In this document: piece after piece, positions 35,729-45,122 of the stretch
Numbering within the stretch: position 1 is the stretch's first letter
Layout: every line of letters begins with the position of its first letter
Source: JBCCJA01 sp039045975
GTDB taxonomy: Bacteria; Planctomycetota; Planctomycetia; Planctomycetales; Planctomycetaceae
Assembly: GCA_039045975.1 (NCBI GenBank)
Contig: JBCCJA010000003.1
Coordinates: 62,001 to 126,000 of the forward strand
DNA length: 64,000 bases
Direction: 5' to 3'
The notes under the pieces: model-generated
Seen by the model: the letters and a program-made list of their open reading frames with translations, nothing else
Databases searched by the model: none
What the model was told of the DNA's origin: nothing
Position numbers and translations under genes: made by a program

Positions 35729-36271
35729 TTAGGACACGGGAGTGTTCGGCCGCGGGTGATAGATACCGCATAGCGCCAACGCGGCGGCGTCGGCGACGTC
35801 GTCGGGTTCGAGTGGCTTGTCGAGGCCGAGTTCGGCCTGGATGGCGAATTGAATCTGGGCCTTTGTCGCCCGGCCGCTGCCGGTCAAGAGCTGTTTCATC
35901 GCGCGGGGGGCGAACTCCCGCGGCGGCCGTCCCGCCGCGGCCAAGACGTACAGGATCGCGCCGCGGGCGTGGGCCATCTGGATCGCCGGGCCGGGGTGCT
36001 TGGGGTGCGCGAACAGGCCTTCGATCGCGACGGCGGCCGGGTCGTACTGTTCGACGAGCTCGAGTACGGCCGTGCCGATCGCCGCGACACGGTCGGCGAG
36101 GGTTTCGGTCGCGTCGGTGCGGATCAGTCCCCCCTCGACGAGTTTCGGTCTCTCGCCGCGGCCGGCGGCACGCAAGACCGCATAGCCGGTCTTCGTCAGC
36201 GCGGCGTCGATACCGATGACGACGGCGCCGGCCGGCAGTGACGCCGTGACCGGCAGGCCGGGACCGCTCAC
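35729..36271 (-). CDS. ruvC: Holliday-junction endonuclease RuvC
   Basis: RuvC resolves four-way DNA junctions during recombination. The 180-residue protein has the first acidic residue in VIGIDAALTKTGYAVL, a second in AVAIEGLFAHPKHPGPAIQM, and two more in EPDDVADAAALAL, which form the catalytic cluster. The GTG at 36271 is chosen because it overlaps the ispF stop by four bases (GTGA), a common coupling arrangement; the longer frame runs into ispF. ruvA and ruvB are not adjacent. Confidence 0.92.
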   Translation of the reverse strand: MSGPGLPVTASLPAGAVVIGIDAALTKTGYAVLRAAGRGERPKLVEGGLIRTDATETLADRVAAIGTAVLELVEQYDPAAVAIEGLFAHPKHPGPAIQMAHARGAILYVLAAAGRPPREFAPRAMKQLLTGSGRATKAQIQFAIQAELGLDKPLEPDDVADAAALALCGIYHPRPNTPVS

Positions 36272-36777
36272 GGGGTGTTCGACTTTTCGAGCAGGAGCAC
36301 GACGTCGGCGGTGAGGCACTCGCCGCGGCCGACGGGGCCGACTTTCTCTCCGGTCTTCGCTTTGACGTTCACGCGACGCGGATCGATCCCGACGAGCCTC
36401 GCGACGTTGTCGGCGATCACGCGTTTGTGGGGGCCGAGCTTCGGCCGCTGCAGCGAGACCGTCGCGTCGATGTTCGCGATCTCCCAGCCGTCGGCACGCA
36501 CGTCGGCCAGAACGGCGGTGACGAACGTGTCCGACGTGACGCCGTCGTAGGCGGTGTCGGTGTCGGGAAAGCGGTCGCCGATGTCTCCGCGGCCGGTCGC
36601 GCCGAGGAGCGCGTCAACGAGGGCGTGCAGCAGCACGTCGCCGTCACTGTGCGCGACGAGGCCGCGATCGCTGTCGACGGCGATCCCGCCCACGACCAGC
36701 GGCCGCCCGTGCGGCGACCCGTCGGGCGGGCCGTCGCCGAAGCGGTGACTGTCTTGTCCGTGTCCGACGCGGATCAC
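36268..36777 (-). CDS. ispF: 2-C-methyl-D-erythritol 2,4-cyclodiphosphate synthase
   Basis: IspF cyclises CDP-methylerythritol phosphate in the non-mevalonate isoprenoid pathway. The 169-residue protein has MIRVGHGQDSHRFGDG (metal Asp and His), the VGGIAVDSDRGLVAHSDGDV region, DALLGATGRGDIGDRFPDTD, and a C-terminal VNVKAKTGEKVGPVGRGE. The length is normal. It is the first gene of a two-gene operon with ruvC and is divergent from a lipoprotein gene across 205 bases. Confidence 0.95.
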   Translation of the reverse strand: MIRVGHGQDSHRFGDGPPDGSPHGRPLVVGGIAVDSDRGLVAHSDGDVLLHALVDALLGATGRGDIGDRFPDTDTAYDGVTSDTFVTAVLADVRADGWEIANIDATVSLQRPKLGPHKRVIADNVARLVGIDPRRVNVKAKTGEKVGPVGRGECLTADVVLLLEKSNTP

Positions 36778-36982
36778 GCGGGCCCCTCGGTGTGTGGTCG
36801 GCGATCACCGGCCGTCGGAAGCGTAAGTCGGCGTCGCGTCGGCGGACAATCTCGGGCCGCATCGAGAGCTTCCCGTGGCCGGCGGGGCGTTCGCCCTATG
36901 TCGTTTCGCCGTTGACGGATAGGCGGCCCCGCACCTATGCCCCGCGGGTGACAAACCCCGTCAGGATCCGCCGTCAGGCCGC

Positions 36983-37927
36983 ATGACATCACGCGGTTCG
37001 CTCGCCGTCTGTCTGTCGACCGGGACGCTGCTGTGCGCCCTCGGCGGGGGCTGTGCGGCGTTGACGGCGTGGCCGGCCCCGGGCGTGGCGTCGCGTCTGT
37101 TCCCGGAGTTGTCGACCGACGACGAGGAGTTCGAACTCTTCCGCCAGCGTGCCGCCGCCGGCGACGGCCGGCGTGACGTCCTCCGCCCGATCGCGACGCA
37201 GGCCGCGACCGTTTCGTTCGAGATCGCCTTCGTCGAACGCCCCGTCGATGACCCGCTGCTCGGCCGTGCCCTATGGGACGAGATCGACCAGATCGGCTCG
37301 CTCGATCGCGAAGTTCGGACGCGTCTGGAGTCGAACGGCATCCGCGTCGGGATCTGCGGGTCGCGGTCGCCGGCCGCGTTACAGAAGTTGCTCGGTTCCG
37401 TCCCGGAGATCGGCGGCACGGTCGAAACCGCGCGGACCAGCCTGCGACAGCAGACGATGGTTTCGGGCGGCTCGACGGTCTTCAACATCGGTGAGCCGTT
37501 CGGCGAAGTCCTGCTGCGTCCCACGGCCGTCGGCGGCCGGCCCGAGCGGGTCGGTGCCGGCGCCGGCATGCTCGCCATGACCGCCCGTGCGTCGCAGCCG
37601 GGGTGGGCCGAACTCTCGTTCGTGCCGCAGTTCGCGATGAAAGAACAAGGCTCCCCATACGTCGCCACGGGTGACCGCTGGCGGCTCTCGGGTGAGGAGC
37701 GGCGTCGCGCGTTCCGCGATCTGAAATTCCGGCTGAGCCTCGGCGAAGGCGAGTACGCCGTCATCGGCCGGACCGAAACGTCGGGGCCGGCAGCCGTCGG
37801 CGACGACGAAGACGGCGTCCCGCTCGGGGGGGTGCTCTTCGAGGCCGGCGACGAGGACGACCGTGTCGCGCGGCTGCTCGTGCTACGGGTCGTCGCGGCC
37901 GAGCCGGCGGTCTCGCGTCGCTTATGA
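36983..37927 (+). CDS. Lipoprotein, function unknown
   Basis: The 314-residue product has a signal peptide ending LLCALGGGC, so Cys24 is the probable lipid anchor. The mature part is a mixed alpha/beta domain with TVSFEIAFVERPVDDPLLGR and RLESNGIRVGICGSRSPAAL. SQPGWAELSFVPQF, a Glu/Arg-rich stretch and an acidic end follow. Similar lipoproteins of unknown role seem common in planctomycetes. It has its own promoter region and ends 33 bases before the convergent export operon. Confidence 0.82.
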   Translation: MTSRGSLAVCLSTGTLLCALGGGCAALTAWPAPGVASRLFPELSTDDEEFELFRQRAAAGDGRRDVLRPIATQAATVSFEIAFVERPVDDPLLGRALWDEIDQIGSLDREVRTRLESNGIRVGICGSRSPAALQKLLGSVPEIGGTVETARTSLRQQTMVSGGSTVFNIGEPFGEVLLRPTAVGGRPERVGAGAGMLAMTARASQPGWAELSFVPQFAMKEQGSPYVATGDRWRLSGEERRRAFRDLKFRLSLGEGEYAVIGRTETSGPAAVGDDEDGVPLGGVLFEAGDEDDRVARLLVLRVVAAEPAVSRRL

Positions 37928-37960
37928 CCGTCCGGTCCGCCGGACGCCGGTCGGGCCGGG

Positions 37961-40186
37961 TTACCGCAACGCGATCAGCTGCTGGGCCGACCGCCACAAC
38001 CACGACAGCGCCGGCCGCGACTTGCGGCTGAACCGGGCCACGCCGCGGGTGCCGGGGACGATCAGTCCGTCGGGGTCGCCCACGCGGACGCGGGCCACGT
38101 ATGACGGCGTCAGAAAACGCTCCCGGCCGGAGCGGTCGGTCTCGGTCGCGAAGCCTCCGCCGTACTTGACCGATACCGCTTCTTCGGCGAACTCCTGGCC
38201 TTCGGGGGCGAACTCCTCGATCGTTCCCTCGAACAGCCGGTCGGGGACCGATTCGATGCGGATCGAGACCGGCTGCCCGACTTCCAGGTCGTCGCGGACG
38301 TGTTGCGGCACGTAGAGGCGGACCTGGTAGTCGTCGCCGGTCGCGATCGTCCCGAGCAGGGTGCCGGGCTCGAAGAAGGCCCCGGCGTTCTGCGGGTCGG
38401 TCGGACGGCCGCTCCACGTTTCGCGACGGTCGCCGTCCGACGTGTCGGGTCGCTCGGATGCCGCGACGAGCAGGCCGTCGGACGGCGCGACGACCGTCAG
38501 TCTCGCGATGCGTCGGTCGACCTCGGCGAGGGCGGCGTCGAGCCCTGTGATCTGCTCGTCGGCGAGCTTTACTGATGTCGAATCGGCGTTCGCGACCGCG
38601 ACGCGACGCTGTACCGCCGCGGCCGACCGGCGGAGCGTGAGGTCGAGCCGTTGTTCCTGCAGTTCGTCGTTCGCGAGTTTCGCGACGACGTCGCCGGCCA
38701 GGACGCGGTCGCCCGGGCGGCGGGTGATCTCCTCCAGGCGGCCCGGCACGGTGGTGAAGACGGCCACCGGGTCGAACGGTTCGACGACGACGTCCGACGT
38801 CGTCAGCCACGGCACGGGGACGAACAGGCCGCCGGCGATCAACGCGGCGGCGAGTCCGCCGGTCGCGATCAGGTGTTTCGCACGCATCGGCTTCGCCCCC
38901 CGCTCTTTCCATTTTTTTCGGAGCGTCGACCCGACCGACCATACGGCCGTCGCGACGACGACGAACGCGATGAAATTCCCCACGTCCTCCAGCGAACGCG
39001 GGTTCATCCAGTCGCGGACCAACAGCAAGATTGTGCAGAGGAAGACCGTCCGATAAACGAACGCCGCCGACGCGTAGAGCAGCAGCCACCACGTCGCGCC
39101 GTCCTCCTCCGGGTCGACCGTCTCCGGCCGGATGCCCAAACAGAGGTGCCCGAGCACGCGGCCGACGACACGGTCGGAACGCTGCTTCAGGTTCGGCACC
39201 CCGAGAAGGTCGCTGAGGATGTAATACCCGTCGAGCCGCATCAGCGGATTCAGGTTGAACAACACCGTCGACACGGCGGTCACCAGCGACAGGTTCAACA
39301 GCAGCGACCGTCCGATCCCGTCGGGCGTCAGCGTCCAAGCGACGAGTGCGGCCGTGCCGAGGAACGCCTCGACGTACATGCCGGCCGCGCCGATCGCGAT
39401 CCGACGCCAGCGGCTCGCGAGCATCCAGCCGTCGGTCGTATCGCAATAAAGCGTCGGGCCGAACATGAACAGCAGCACGCCGATCTCGTGACACGACGCG
39501 CCGAGCCGGCGGCAGCTGATCGCGTGGCCGAACTCGTGGAACAGCTTCGTGACGACCACGACGCCCCACAGCAGCAGCAGGTTCTGCGGCCCGAAGAAGT
39601 TCGAGAACGTCGGCAACGCGGCCCGGATCTCGCCCGCGTTCGCCGCCGACCACAGCAGCCCGCAGGTCACGAGCACGCCGACCACGGCCACCGCCGTCCG
39701 CGAAAAAAACCAGCCGAACAGCGGCGTGAGCACGTCGAGCAGCCGGGTCGGGTCGAACCCCGGCAGCTTCAGGAACAGGATGCTCTTCAGCGTGCCGAGG
39801 ATCTTTTTGCGACGCGTCGTCAAGGCGCGATGGCGGTCGACGGCCGCGGCCCCGGGCCGGTCGCCCTGCAGCACGCCGACGTCCCGCAGTTGTCCGAGCT
39901 GCTGCTGCACGTCACGCGGGTGCCAGTAGATCTCGGGATGTCGGGCCGAGACTTCACGGGCCAACTCCTCGAGCGAACGCGTCCCGTCGAGCCGGCCGAG
40001 CAGCGTGTGTTGGGCCGGGCTGAGTTTCGTGTACTTGAGCGCGACCGGGTCTTTGACCGCCCAATAGCTGCCGGCGCGGCCCGTCACGCGGCGGAAGACG
40101 AGCCCGGGCCTCCGGACGAGCGGGACGGGCCGGCCCGTCGTCGACGTCATGAGCGCGTCGGCGGGGTTCTTCGAGCGGGTCGACAT
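37961..40186 (-). CDS. PqqD-like / M50 metalloprotease / HlyD fusion membrane protein
   Basis: This 741-residue protein is built from three parts. Residues about 40-110 resemble PqqD-type peptide-binding winged helices (KYTKLSPAQHTLLGRLDGTR SLEEL and LGQLRDVGVLQGD). Residues about 150-450 form a membrane M50-type metalloprotease with H217EFGH221 and NPLMRLDGYY as third-ligand motif. Residues about 470-740 are a HlyD/biotinyl-lipoyl adaptor with VPGRLEEITRRPGDRVLAGD. Such fusions appear in peptide maturation and export systems. It is the last gene of a four-gene operon, with 21 bases to its neighbour. The substrate is unknown. Confidence 0.85.
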   Translation of the reverse strand: MSTRSKNPADALMTSTTGRPVPLVRRPGLVFRRVTGRAGSYWAVKDPVALKYTKLSPAQHTLLGRLDGTRSLEELAREVSARHPEIYWHPRDVQQQLGQLRDVGVLQGDRPGAAAVDRHRALTTRRKKILGTLKSILFLKLPGFDPTRLLDVLTPLFGWFFSRTAVAVVGVLVTCGLLWSAANAGEIRAALPTFSNFFGPQNLLLLWGVVVVTKLFHEFGHAISCRRLGASCHEIGVLLFMFGPTLYCDTTDGWMLASRWRRIAIGAAGMYVEAFLGTAALVAWTLTPDGIGRSLLLNLSLVTAVSTVLFNLNPLMRLDGYYILSDLLGVPNLKQRSDRVVGRVLGHLCLGIRPETVDPEEDGATWWLLLYASAAFVYRTVFLCTILLLVRDWMNPRSLEDVGNFIAFVVVATAVWSVGSTLRKKWKERGAKPMRAKHLIATGGLAAALIAGGLFVPVPWLTTSDVVVEPFDPVAVFTTVPGRLEEITRRPGDRVLAGDVVAKLANDELQEQRLDLTLRRSAAAVQRRVAVANADSTSVKLADEQITGLDAALAEVDRRIARLTVVAPSDGLLVAASERPDTSDGDRRETWSGRPTDPQNAGAFFEPGTLLGTIATGDDYQVRLYVPQHVRDDLEVGQPVSIRIESVPDRLFEGTIEEFAPEGQEFAEEAVSVKYGGGFATETDRSGRERFLTPSYVARVRVGDPDGLIVPGTRGVARFSRKSRPALSWLWRSAQQLIALR

Positions 40187-40207
40187 GACGTGCGGTGCCT
40201 CGTGCCG

Positions 40208-41095
40208 TCAGCGGGGCGTGAGGCGTTCGACGGCGGCCGTCTCGGCCGCGGCGTCGAGCACGACGCTCGCCGTCATGCCCGGACGCAGGCCCGGGCCCGG
40301 TTCGTCGACGCGGACCCAAAAGCGGATCTGGCCCGTGACCGGCTGCACTACCAGGTCGACGAACGCGATCTCGCCGACGAACTCGCGGTCGGCGGCGACC
40401 CCGCCGTCGGCCGTGCCCGACTCGGCCCGGACGACCGCCGTGTCGCCGACCCGCAGGCGGTCGAACGTCCGCCCCGGCGCGAAGCCCTCGACGCGGACCG
40501 CGTCTGGCGAAACGAGTACGACGACCGGATCGCCCTCCGTGATCCCCTCCCCTTCTTCGATCATCACGCGGGAGACGAACCCGTCGAACGGCGCGATGAC
40601 GCGGGTCCGTTCGAGGCGTCCCCGCAGTTCCTCGACCCGCATGCCCGCGACCGCCAGTTCGTGACCGGCCTGTTCGATCTCCAGTTCGGTCTGCTCGGCC
40701 GTCAGTTTCAGCCGTCGGACGTCGAGGGCGGAGAACGTGCCGGGCGTGCGGGCGTTCCCCTCCAGCACCTGCTCGTATTCGGTGCGGGCGACTTCGGCCG
40801 TTTTCCGGGCGACGCGCAGCGCGATGTCGTTGGCGGCCTCCTGCTCGGCGGCGGCCAACGCGGCGCGGACGTCGGCGTCGAACACGCACACGAGCCTGTC
40901 ACCGGCTTTGACGCGGTCGCCTTCCTCGACGGTCACTTCCGTGACGATCCCGCGGTCACCGAACGACAGTTCCGCGATCCGCTCGGCGAGGACCCGGCAG
41001 CCGGTCAGTCGCACGGCCGGCGTCGGCTCCGCGGCCGACGCCACGGCAACGCACGAGACACAGGCTACGAGGGCGGCGGGCACGGAGAGTCGCAT
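40208..41095 (-). CDS. HlyD-family periplasmic adaptor
   Basis: The 295-residue protein has a signal peptide (MRLSVPAALVACVSCVAVAS). A lipoyl-like half follows (IVTEVTVEEGDRVKAGDRLV CVFD), then a coiled-coil hairpin (residues about 80-135, EVARTEYEQVLEGNARTPGT), the second lipoyl half (TRVIAPFDGFVSRVMIEEGE) and beta-barrel strands. Adaptors of this kind link an inner-membrane transporter to an outer-membrane channel. No transporter ATPase or RND pump is adjacent; the SecA-like gene is the only motor in the operon. Confidence 0.9.
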   Translation of the reverse strand: MRLSVPAALVACVSCVAVASAAEPTPAVRLTGCRVLAERIAELSFGDRGIVTEVTVEEGDRVKAGDRLVCVFDADVRAALAAAEQEAANDIALRVARKTAEVARTEYEQVLEGNARTPGTFSALDVRRLKLTAEQTELEIEQAGHELAVAGMRVEELRGRLERTRVIAPFDGFVSRVMIEEGEGITEGDPVVVLVSPDAVRVEGFAPGRTFDRLRVGDTAVVRAESGTADGGVAADREFVGEIAFVDLVVQPVTGQIRFWVRVDEPGPGLRPGMTASVVLDAAAETAAVERLTPR

Positions 41096-41125
41096 AGGTC
41101 GGGTCGCTCGCGGGAACGGCGGACG

Positions 41126-43228
41126 TCAGAACCAGAGGTGACGGCGGGCGAACTCGACGACGTCGCCGAACAGCGAATAGGCCAGCGAGCAGTCGCCACA
41201 GGTCACCCGGGCCCGCACCTCGGCCCCGATCCGCAGACCAGGCAGGTCCGCCGGGTCGAGCGCCGCGAGGGCATCGACTTCGCCGCTGCCCTCCGGCGAC
41301 GGATCGGTCCGGTTCGACAGCGTGTGTAGCGTCGCGGCGTGCGTGACTTCCGGCTCGGTCAGGATCAGATATTCGACCGCGACGCCGTCCGCTTCGTTCA
41401 GAGCCGATTTAAGGTGACCGACACGGGACTCCGGCACCGACAGTTCCAGCCGCCACGGGCCGTCCCGGTCCATCACTTCGACGAGCACGTCGCCGCGGGC
41501 CACCGGCCGGCCGAGCAGCCGTTCCTTCGCGCGGAACGTCGCGACGACGCCGTCGATCGGGGCGTCGACCGCGAGGTCGGCCGCCCGCGTCGCGAGCAGC
41601 TCGCCCCGCCTCATCAGTCCCGAGATTTCCGCCCGCGTCATCTCGAGTTCGCCCTCGAGTTCGACCGCGTCTTCGCCGTGGGCCGTGCTCCGGCGGGCCG
41701 CCAACGCGACGAGCTGCCGACGCTTTTCCGACAGGTCGCTCGCGACGGTGACGATCTCGATCTGCAGCGGTTCGTTCTCCAGTTCCACGAGCCGCTCCCC
41801 GGCCGTGACCTCGACCCCGCCGTCGACCAGCACGCGGGCGACTTCGCCCTCGACGTTCGCGAACACGCGGCGCTTATTCTCCGGCATCAGCGTACCGGTC
41901 GCCGTGAAGCGGTACGGCACCGTGACCAGACACAACGCGGCCGTCGTCCCCGCGACCGCCGCGATCACTAGCGTCGTCAGCAGTTTGCGTCGTCCCCACA
42001 GTTCCGTCGCGACCGATCCGGCGAGCCGTTGCAGACGCCACAGCGGCACACGGCCCCGCTCGCGGGCGGCGGCGAGCGGCCGCTCCGACCACGCGACGAC
42101 CTCGCCCACGCTCGCACGGGCCCCAGTCAGGTCAGCCGTCGCCCCCGGCTCGCCGAGCCATTCGGCGACTAACACCGCGGTCGGGCGGCCACGGCCTTTT
42201 TCGAGGTCGGCCTCGTCACGGTCTTCGTCGCCGAGCGGGCGTCGCGTCGGCTTGTACAGCGGCATGGCGACGACGCCGACCGCCCCGCCCTGTTCGGCCA
42301 GCTTGTGCAGCGGACGCTCGATCTCCGGCGGCCGTTTCTTGTCACTGCCGTCGAACACGAACGCCTGCTCGGACCGGCAGATCGGCCCGGCGAGTTTTCT
42401 GAGGGCCTTCACGATTTCGGCCCGACGGTGCACCTCCTCGCGGCCCGTGACCGCCTCGACACGAAACGTCCGGCCGTTGCGGAGCACGACCGACAGCCGG
42501 TCGCAGCCGACCAGACGGGCCCCTTCGTTCGCGACGACGCGACAGACTTCGTTCGTCATCGAAGTGCGTTGCAACTCCGCCGCCAAGCGGACGACCGCGG
42601 CCGACGGCGTATCGGCCTCAGCGGCCTCGCCGGTCGCTGGTGTGATGCCGGTTTGCCTATGCGGCCGGGCATCGCCGTCGCCCGGAATGCCGATCTTCCC
42701 CGGGGTCGCCGTCGCTGCCCGCGGCCCGCCCGCGGCTGAACCGCGGCCCCCTGTCCCGGCACGGCTCCATAGCCCGCAGGCCCACTCGGCGGCTTCGAAG
42801 CGGACCGCGGCCAGCTCGCGTTTCACCTGTGCGTCGAAGCAGATTTCGACGACGGCTGGCGGTTCACCGCTGCCGAGCGGCACGAGGAATAGGTCAGGCC
42901 CGACCGGCGTTTCGCTCTGACCGCCGCGGGCCAACGCGATGCCGGTTCCGGTCTCTGTAACGCGGCGAATGCTCTCGCCCCAGGCCGGCAGTTGCCGGTC
43001 GGCGTCGCTCACGGCCGCACGCGAAACGCCCTGCAGCAGCTCAAATTCGTCCTCGTGCCGACGCCAAATCCGCACCATGTCGCCGCGGACGGCGACCATC
43101 AGGTCGCGGGCGAACGGCCCCAACTCCGCAGACGGCCCGCGGCCAGACTCCGCCAGACGGCCGAGCCGCCGCAAGGCGTCGGTGTCGAGCGCGTGGTCGC
43201 GAACGGCGTCGTCAGGTCCGGAAGCCAT
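41126..43228 (-). CDS. GAF-domain / HlyD-type membrane fusion protein
   Basis: The 700-residue protein has a cytoplasmic N-terminal half with a GAF-like region (about 215-370: RTSMTNEVCRVVANEGARLV GCDRLSVVL, GGAVGVVAMPLYKP). A single membrane helix follows (LTTLVIAAVAGTTAALCLVT), then a HlyD-type periplasmic half (VPYRFTATGTLMPENKRRVF, GEVARVLVDGGVEVTAGERL, DAPIDGVVATFRAKERLLGR). A sensor domain joined to an adaptor suggests that export is gated by a small ligand or by cell state. Gaps of 30-31 bases separate it from its operon neighbours. Confidence 0.85.
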   Translation of the reverse strand: MASGPDDAVRDHALDTDALRRLGRLAESGRGPSAELGPFARDLMVAVRGDMVRIWRRHEDEFELLQGVSRAAVSDADRQLPAWGESIRRVTETGTGIALARGGQSETPVGPDLFLVPLGSGEPPAVVEICFDAQVKRELAAVRFEAAEWACGLWSRAGTGGRGSAAGGPRAATATPGKIGIPGDGDARPHRQTGITPATGEAAEADTPSAAVVRLAAELQRTSMTNEVCRVVANEGARLVGCDRLSVVLRNGRTFRVEAVTGREEVHRRAEIVKALRKLAGPICRSEQAFVFDGSDKKRPPEIERPLHKLAEQGGAVGVVAMPLYKPTRRPLGDEDRDEADLEKGRGRPTAVLVAEWLGEPGATADLTGARASVGEVVAWSERPLAAARERGRVPLWRLQRLAGSVATELWGRRKLLTTLVIAAVAGTTAALCLVTVPYRFTATGTLMPENKRRVFANVEGEVARVLVDGGVEVTAGERLVELENEPLQIEIVTVASDLSEKRRQLVALAARRSTAHGEDAVELEGELEMTRAEISGLMRRGELLATRAADLAVDAPIDGVVATFRAKERLLGRPVARGDVLVEVMDRDGPWRLELSVPESRVGHLKSALNEADGVAVEYLILTEPEVTHAATLHTLSNRTDPSPEGSGEVDALAALDPADLPGLRIGAEVRARVTCGDCSLAYSLFGDVVEFARRHLWF

Positions 43229-43259
43229 CAGTTATTCCGTGGGACGCATAAACAGGTCG

Positions 43260-45122
43260 TTATTCTGCCGCGGATTCCAAATAAGGGCAAAGCCCCATGC
43301 GCCGTAAGGCCGCCCGGGAGCGTTTTTCGGTCCGCGTGGCGTACGCGCGGTCTCGCCTGTGTTGGGCGTCGACCCGTTTCTGCAGACGGCGGAACAGCCC
43401 GATCCACCGATCGGCCGGCAGCTTCTCCCGACCGGCCACCGACCGACGCAGTCGCCCCCGGCGGGCCGCCGGCAACGCGTCGAGCAGTTCGTCTTCGAGC
43501 GACAGCATGAACCGGTAGCTGCCCGGGTCGCCCTGCCGCGCCGCCCGGCCGATCAGTTGTCGGTCGACACGACGCGAGTGGTGCATTTCGGTCGCGATCA
43601 CGTGCAGCCCGCCCGCGTCTCGGACCGATTCGGCCAGTTTGATGTCGGTCCCGCGGCCGGCCATGTTCGTCGCGACCGTGACACGGCCCGGCTGGCCGGC
43701 CTCCGCGACGATCCGCGCCTCGCGGTCTCGCTTGCGGGCGTGCAACAACATCGAGTCGATCCCGTGCCGGTCGAGGGCGGCCGCGACCTGCTCCGAAATC
43801 TCGATCGAAGGTGTGCCGATCAGAACCGCCCTTCCGGAGGCGAGCATGTCACGGCATTCGACGGCGATCGCCTCGTGTTTCGCCGCCGCGGTCGCGTAAA
43901 TCCGCGTCGGCCGGCCGCGACGGATGCAGGGGCGGTTCGTTGGGATCACGACCGTCTTCAGCCGGTATGTCCGACGGATCTCCCCGGCCGACGGGCGTGA
44001 CGTCCCGGTCATCCCGCAACGTTTGCGATAGCCGCGGACGTACCGCTGCACCGTGATCGACGCCGTCGAGGCCGACTCGCCCGCCAGCGGGACGCCCTCC
44101 TTGATTTCGATCGCGCGATGCAAGCCGTGCTGCCAGCGGCTGCCCTCTTTCTGGCGTCCGGTGCCGATGTCGATGATCCCGATCTCGTCCTCGGGCGTGA
44201 CGACGTAATCGCGGTCCCGCTGGTGCAGTAGGCGGGCGTTCAACGCCGTCTCGACCAGTTCGTAACGGTGCTCGGCGGCGCACCCGTGGGGCACGCCCGC
44301 CAGCGAGACCCGGCGGCAGCCGTCGGTCGTCAGCGTCACCCGCTTGTGGGCCGGCTCGGCGACGAAGTCGGCTTCCGGTCCCAGCCGCGTCGCGAGCCCG
44401 TCCGCCCAGCGGGCCAACGCCTCGTCGACCGGGTCGACCGGTGCCTGCGCGGCGATGATCAGCGGCGTGCGGGCCGAGTCGAGCAGGATGCTGTCGGCCT
44501 CGTCGACGACCGCCGCCCACAGCGGCCGTTGGACCAGTCCGTGGGCCGCGTCCCGACCGGCCTCGTCGGCGTCGACACCGAGACGCAAACGGTCCCGCAG
44601 GAAATCGAAGCCGCACTCCTGCACGGTCGCATAGGTGACGTCCCGCTCATATGCCACCCGACGGTCGTCGTCGGACAGTTCCGCCGTCACGCAGCCGACC
44701 GAAAGGCCCAATTTTTCGAATACCGGGGCGAGCTCTTCGGCGTCCCGCTCTGCCAGATAATCGTTGTCGGTCAAGACGTGGCAGCCGCGACCGGCGAAGG
44801 CGAACCAGGCCGCCGGGAAGACCGCCGTCAGCGTCTTTCCCTCGCCCGTCTGCATCTCGGCCAGCCGTCCCGACGCCATCGCCCAGCCGGCAGCCTGTTG
44901 GACCGGGTAAGGCGTCTTCCCGGCGACGCGGCGGACCGCCTCGTGGATCAGCCCGAACGCCTCCGCCCGCGCGGCCTGCGACTGCCCTCCCGACGCCCGC
45001 GACCGCCAAGCGACCTCGCGGACACGCGTCGCAAACTCGGCTTCGTCGAGACGGCCGGCCATCCGCACCCAGCGGGCGACATCGCCCGGCGGCCGTGCGT
45101 GTGCGGCGGATCTCAACATCAC
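43260..45122 (-). CDS. Short SecA-like ATPase
   Basis: The 620-residue protein keeps the SecA motor: Walker A in EMQTGEGKTLTAVFPAAW (91-97), the Walker B region VVDEADSILLDSARTPLIIA, the protein crosslinking region between about 220 and 370, and NBD2 motifs TNMAGRGTDIKL and DRQLIGRAARQGDPGSYRFM. It ends about 90 residues after NBD2, so the helical scaffold/wing and C-terminal zinc linker of housekeeping SecA (usually 850-1000 residues) are largely absent. I read it as an accessory SecA2-like motor. It heads the export operon and is divergent from the giant toxin gene. Confidence 0.88.
   Translation of the reverse strand: MMLRSAAHARPPGDVARWVRMAGRLDEAEFATRVREVAWRSRASGGQSQAARAEAFGLIHEAVRRVAGKTPYPVQQAAGWAMASGRLAEMQTGEGKTLTAVFPAAWFAFAGRGCHVLTDNDYLAERDAEELAPVFEKLGLSVGCVTAELSDDDRRVAYERDVTYATVQECGFDFLRDRLRLGVDADEAGRDAAHGLVQRPLWAAVVDEADSILLDSARTPLIIAAQAPVDPVDEALARWADGLATRLGPEADFVAEPAHKRVTLTTDGCRRVSLAGVPHGCAAEHRYELVETALNARLLHQRDRDYVVTPEDEIGIIDIGTGRQKEGSRWQHGLHRAIEIKEGVPLAGESASTASITVQRYVRGYRKRCGMTGTSRPSAGEIRRTYRLKTVVIPTNRPCIRRGRPTRIYATAAAKHEAIAVECRDMLASGRAVLIGTPSIEISEQVAAALDRHGIDSMLLHARKRDREARIVAEAGQPGRVTVATNMAGRGTDIKLAESVRDAGGLHVIATEMHHSRRVDRQLIGRAARQGDPGSYRFMLSLEDELLDALPAARRGRLRRSVAGREKLPADRWIGLFRRLQKRVDAQHRRDRAYATRTEKRSRAALRRMGLCPYLESAAE

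Noticed and set aside
36427..36915. Plus-strand 162-codon frame opposite ispF
   Set aside because: It is a mirror of a clear ispF gene, with Arg/Val/Asp-rich composition and no recognisable features.
38651..41329. Very long plus-strand open frame (892 codons) opposite the HlyD and M50 genes
   Set aside because: It is antisense to two well-supported genes, is rich in Arg/Asp/Val/Gln from reversed GC-rich codons, and has no domain. High GC alone keeps it open.
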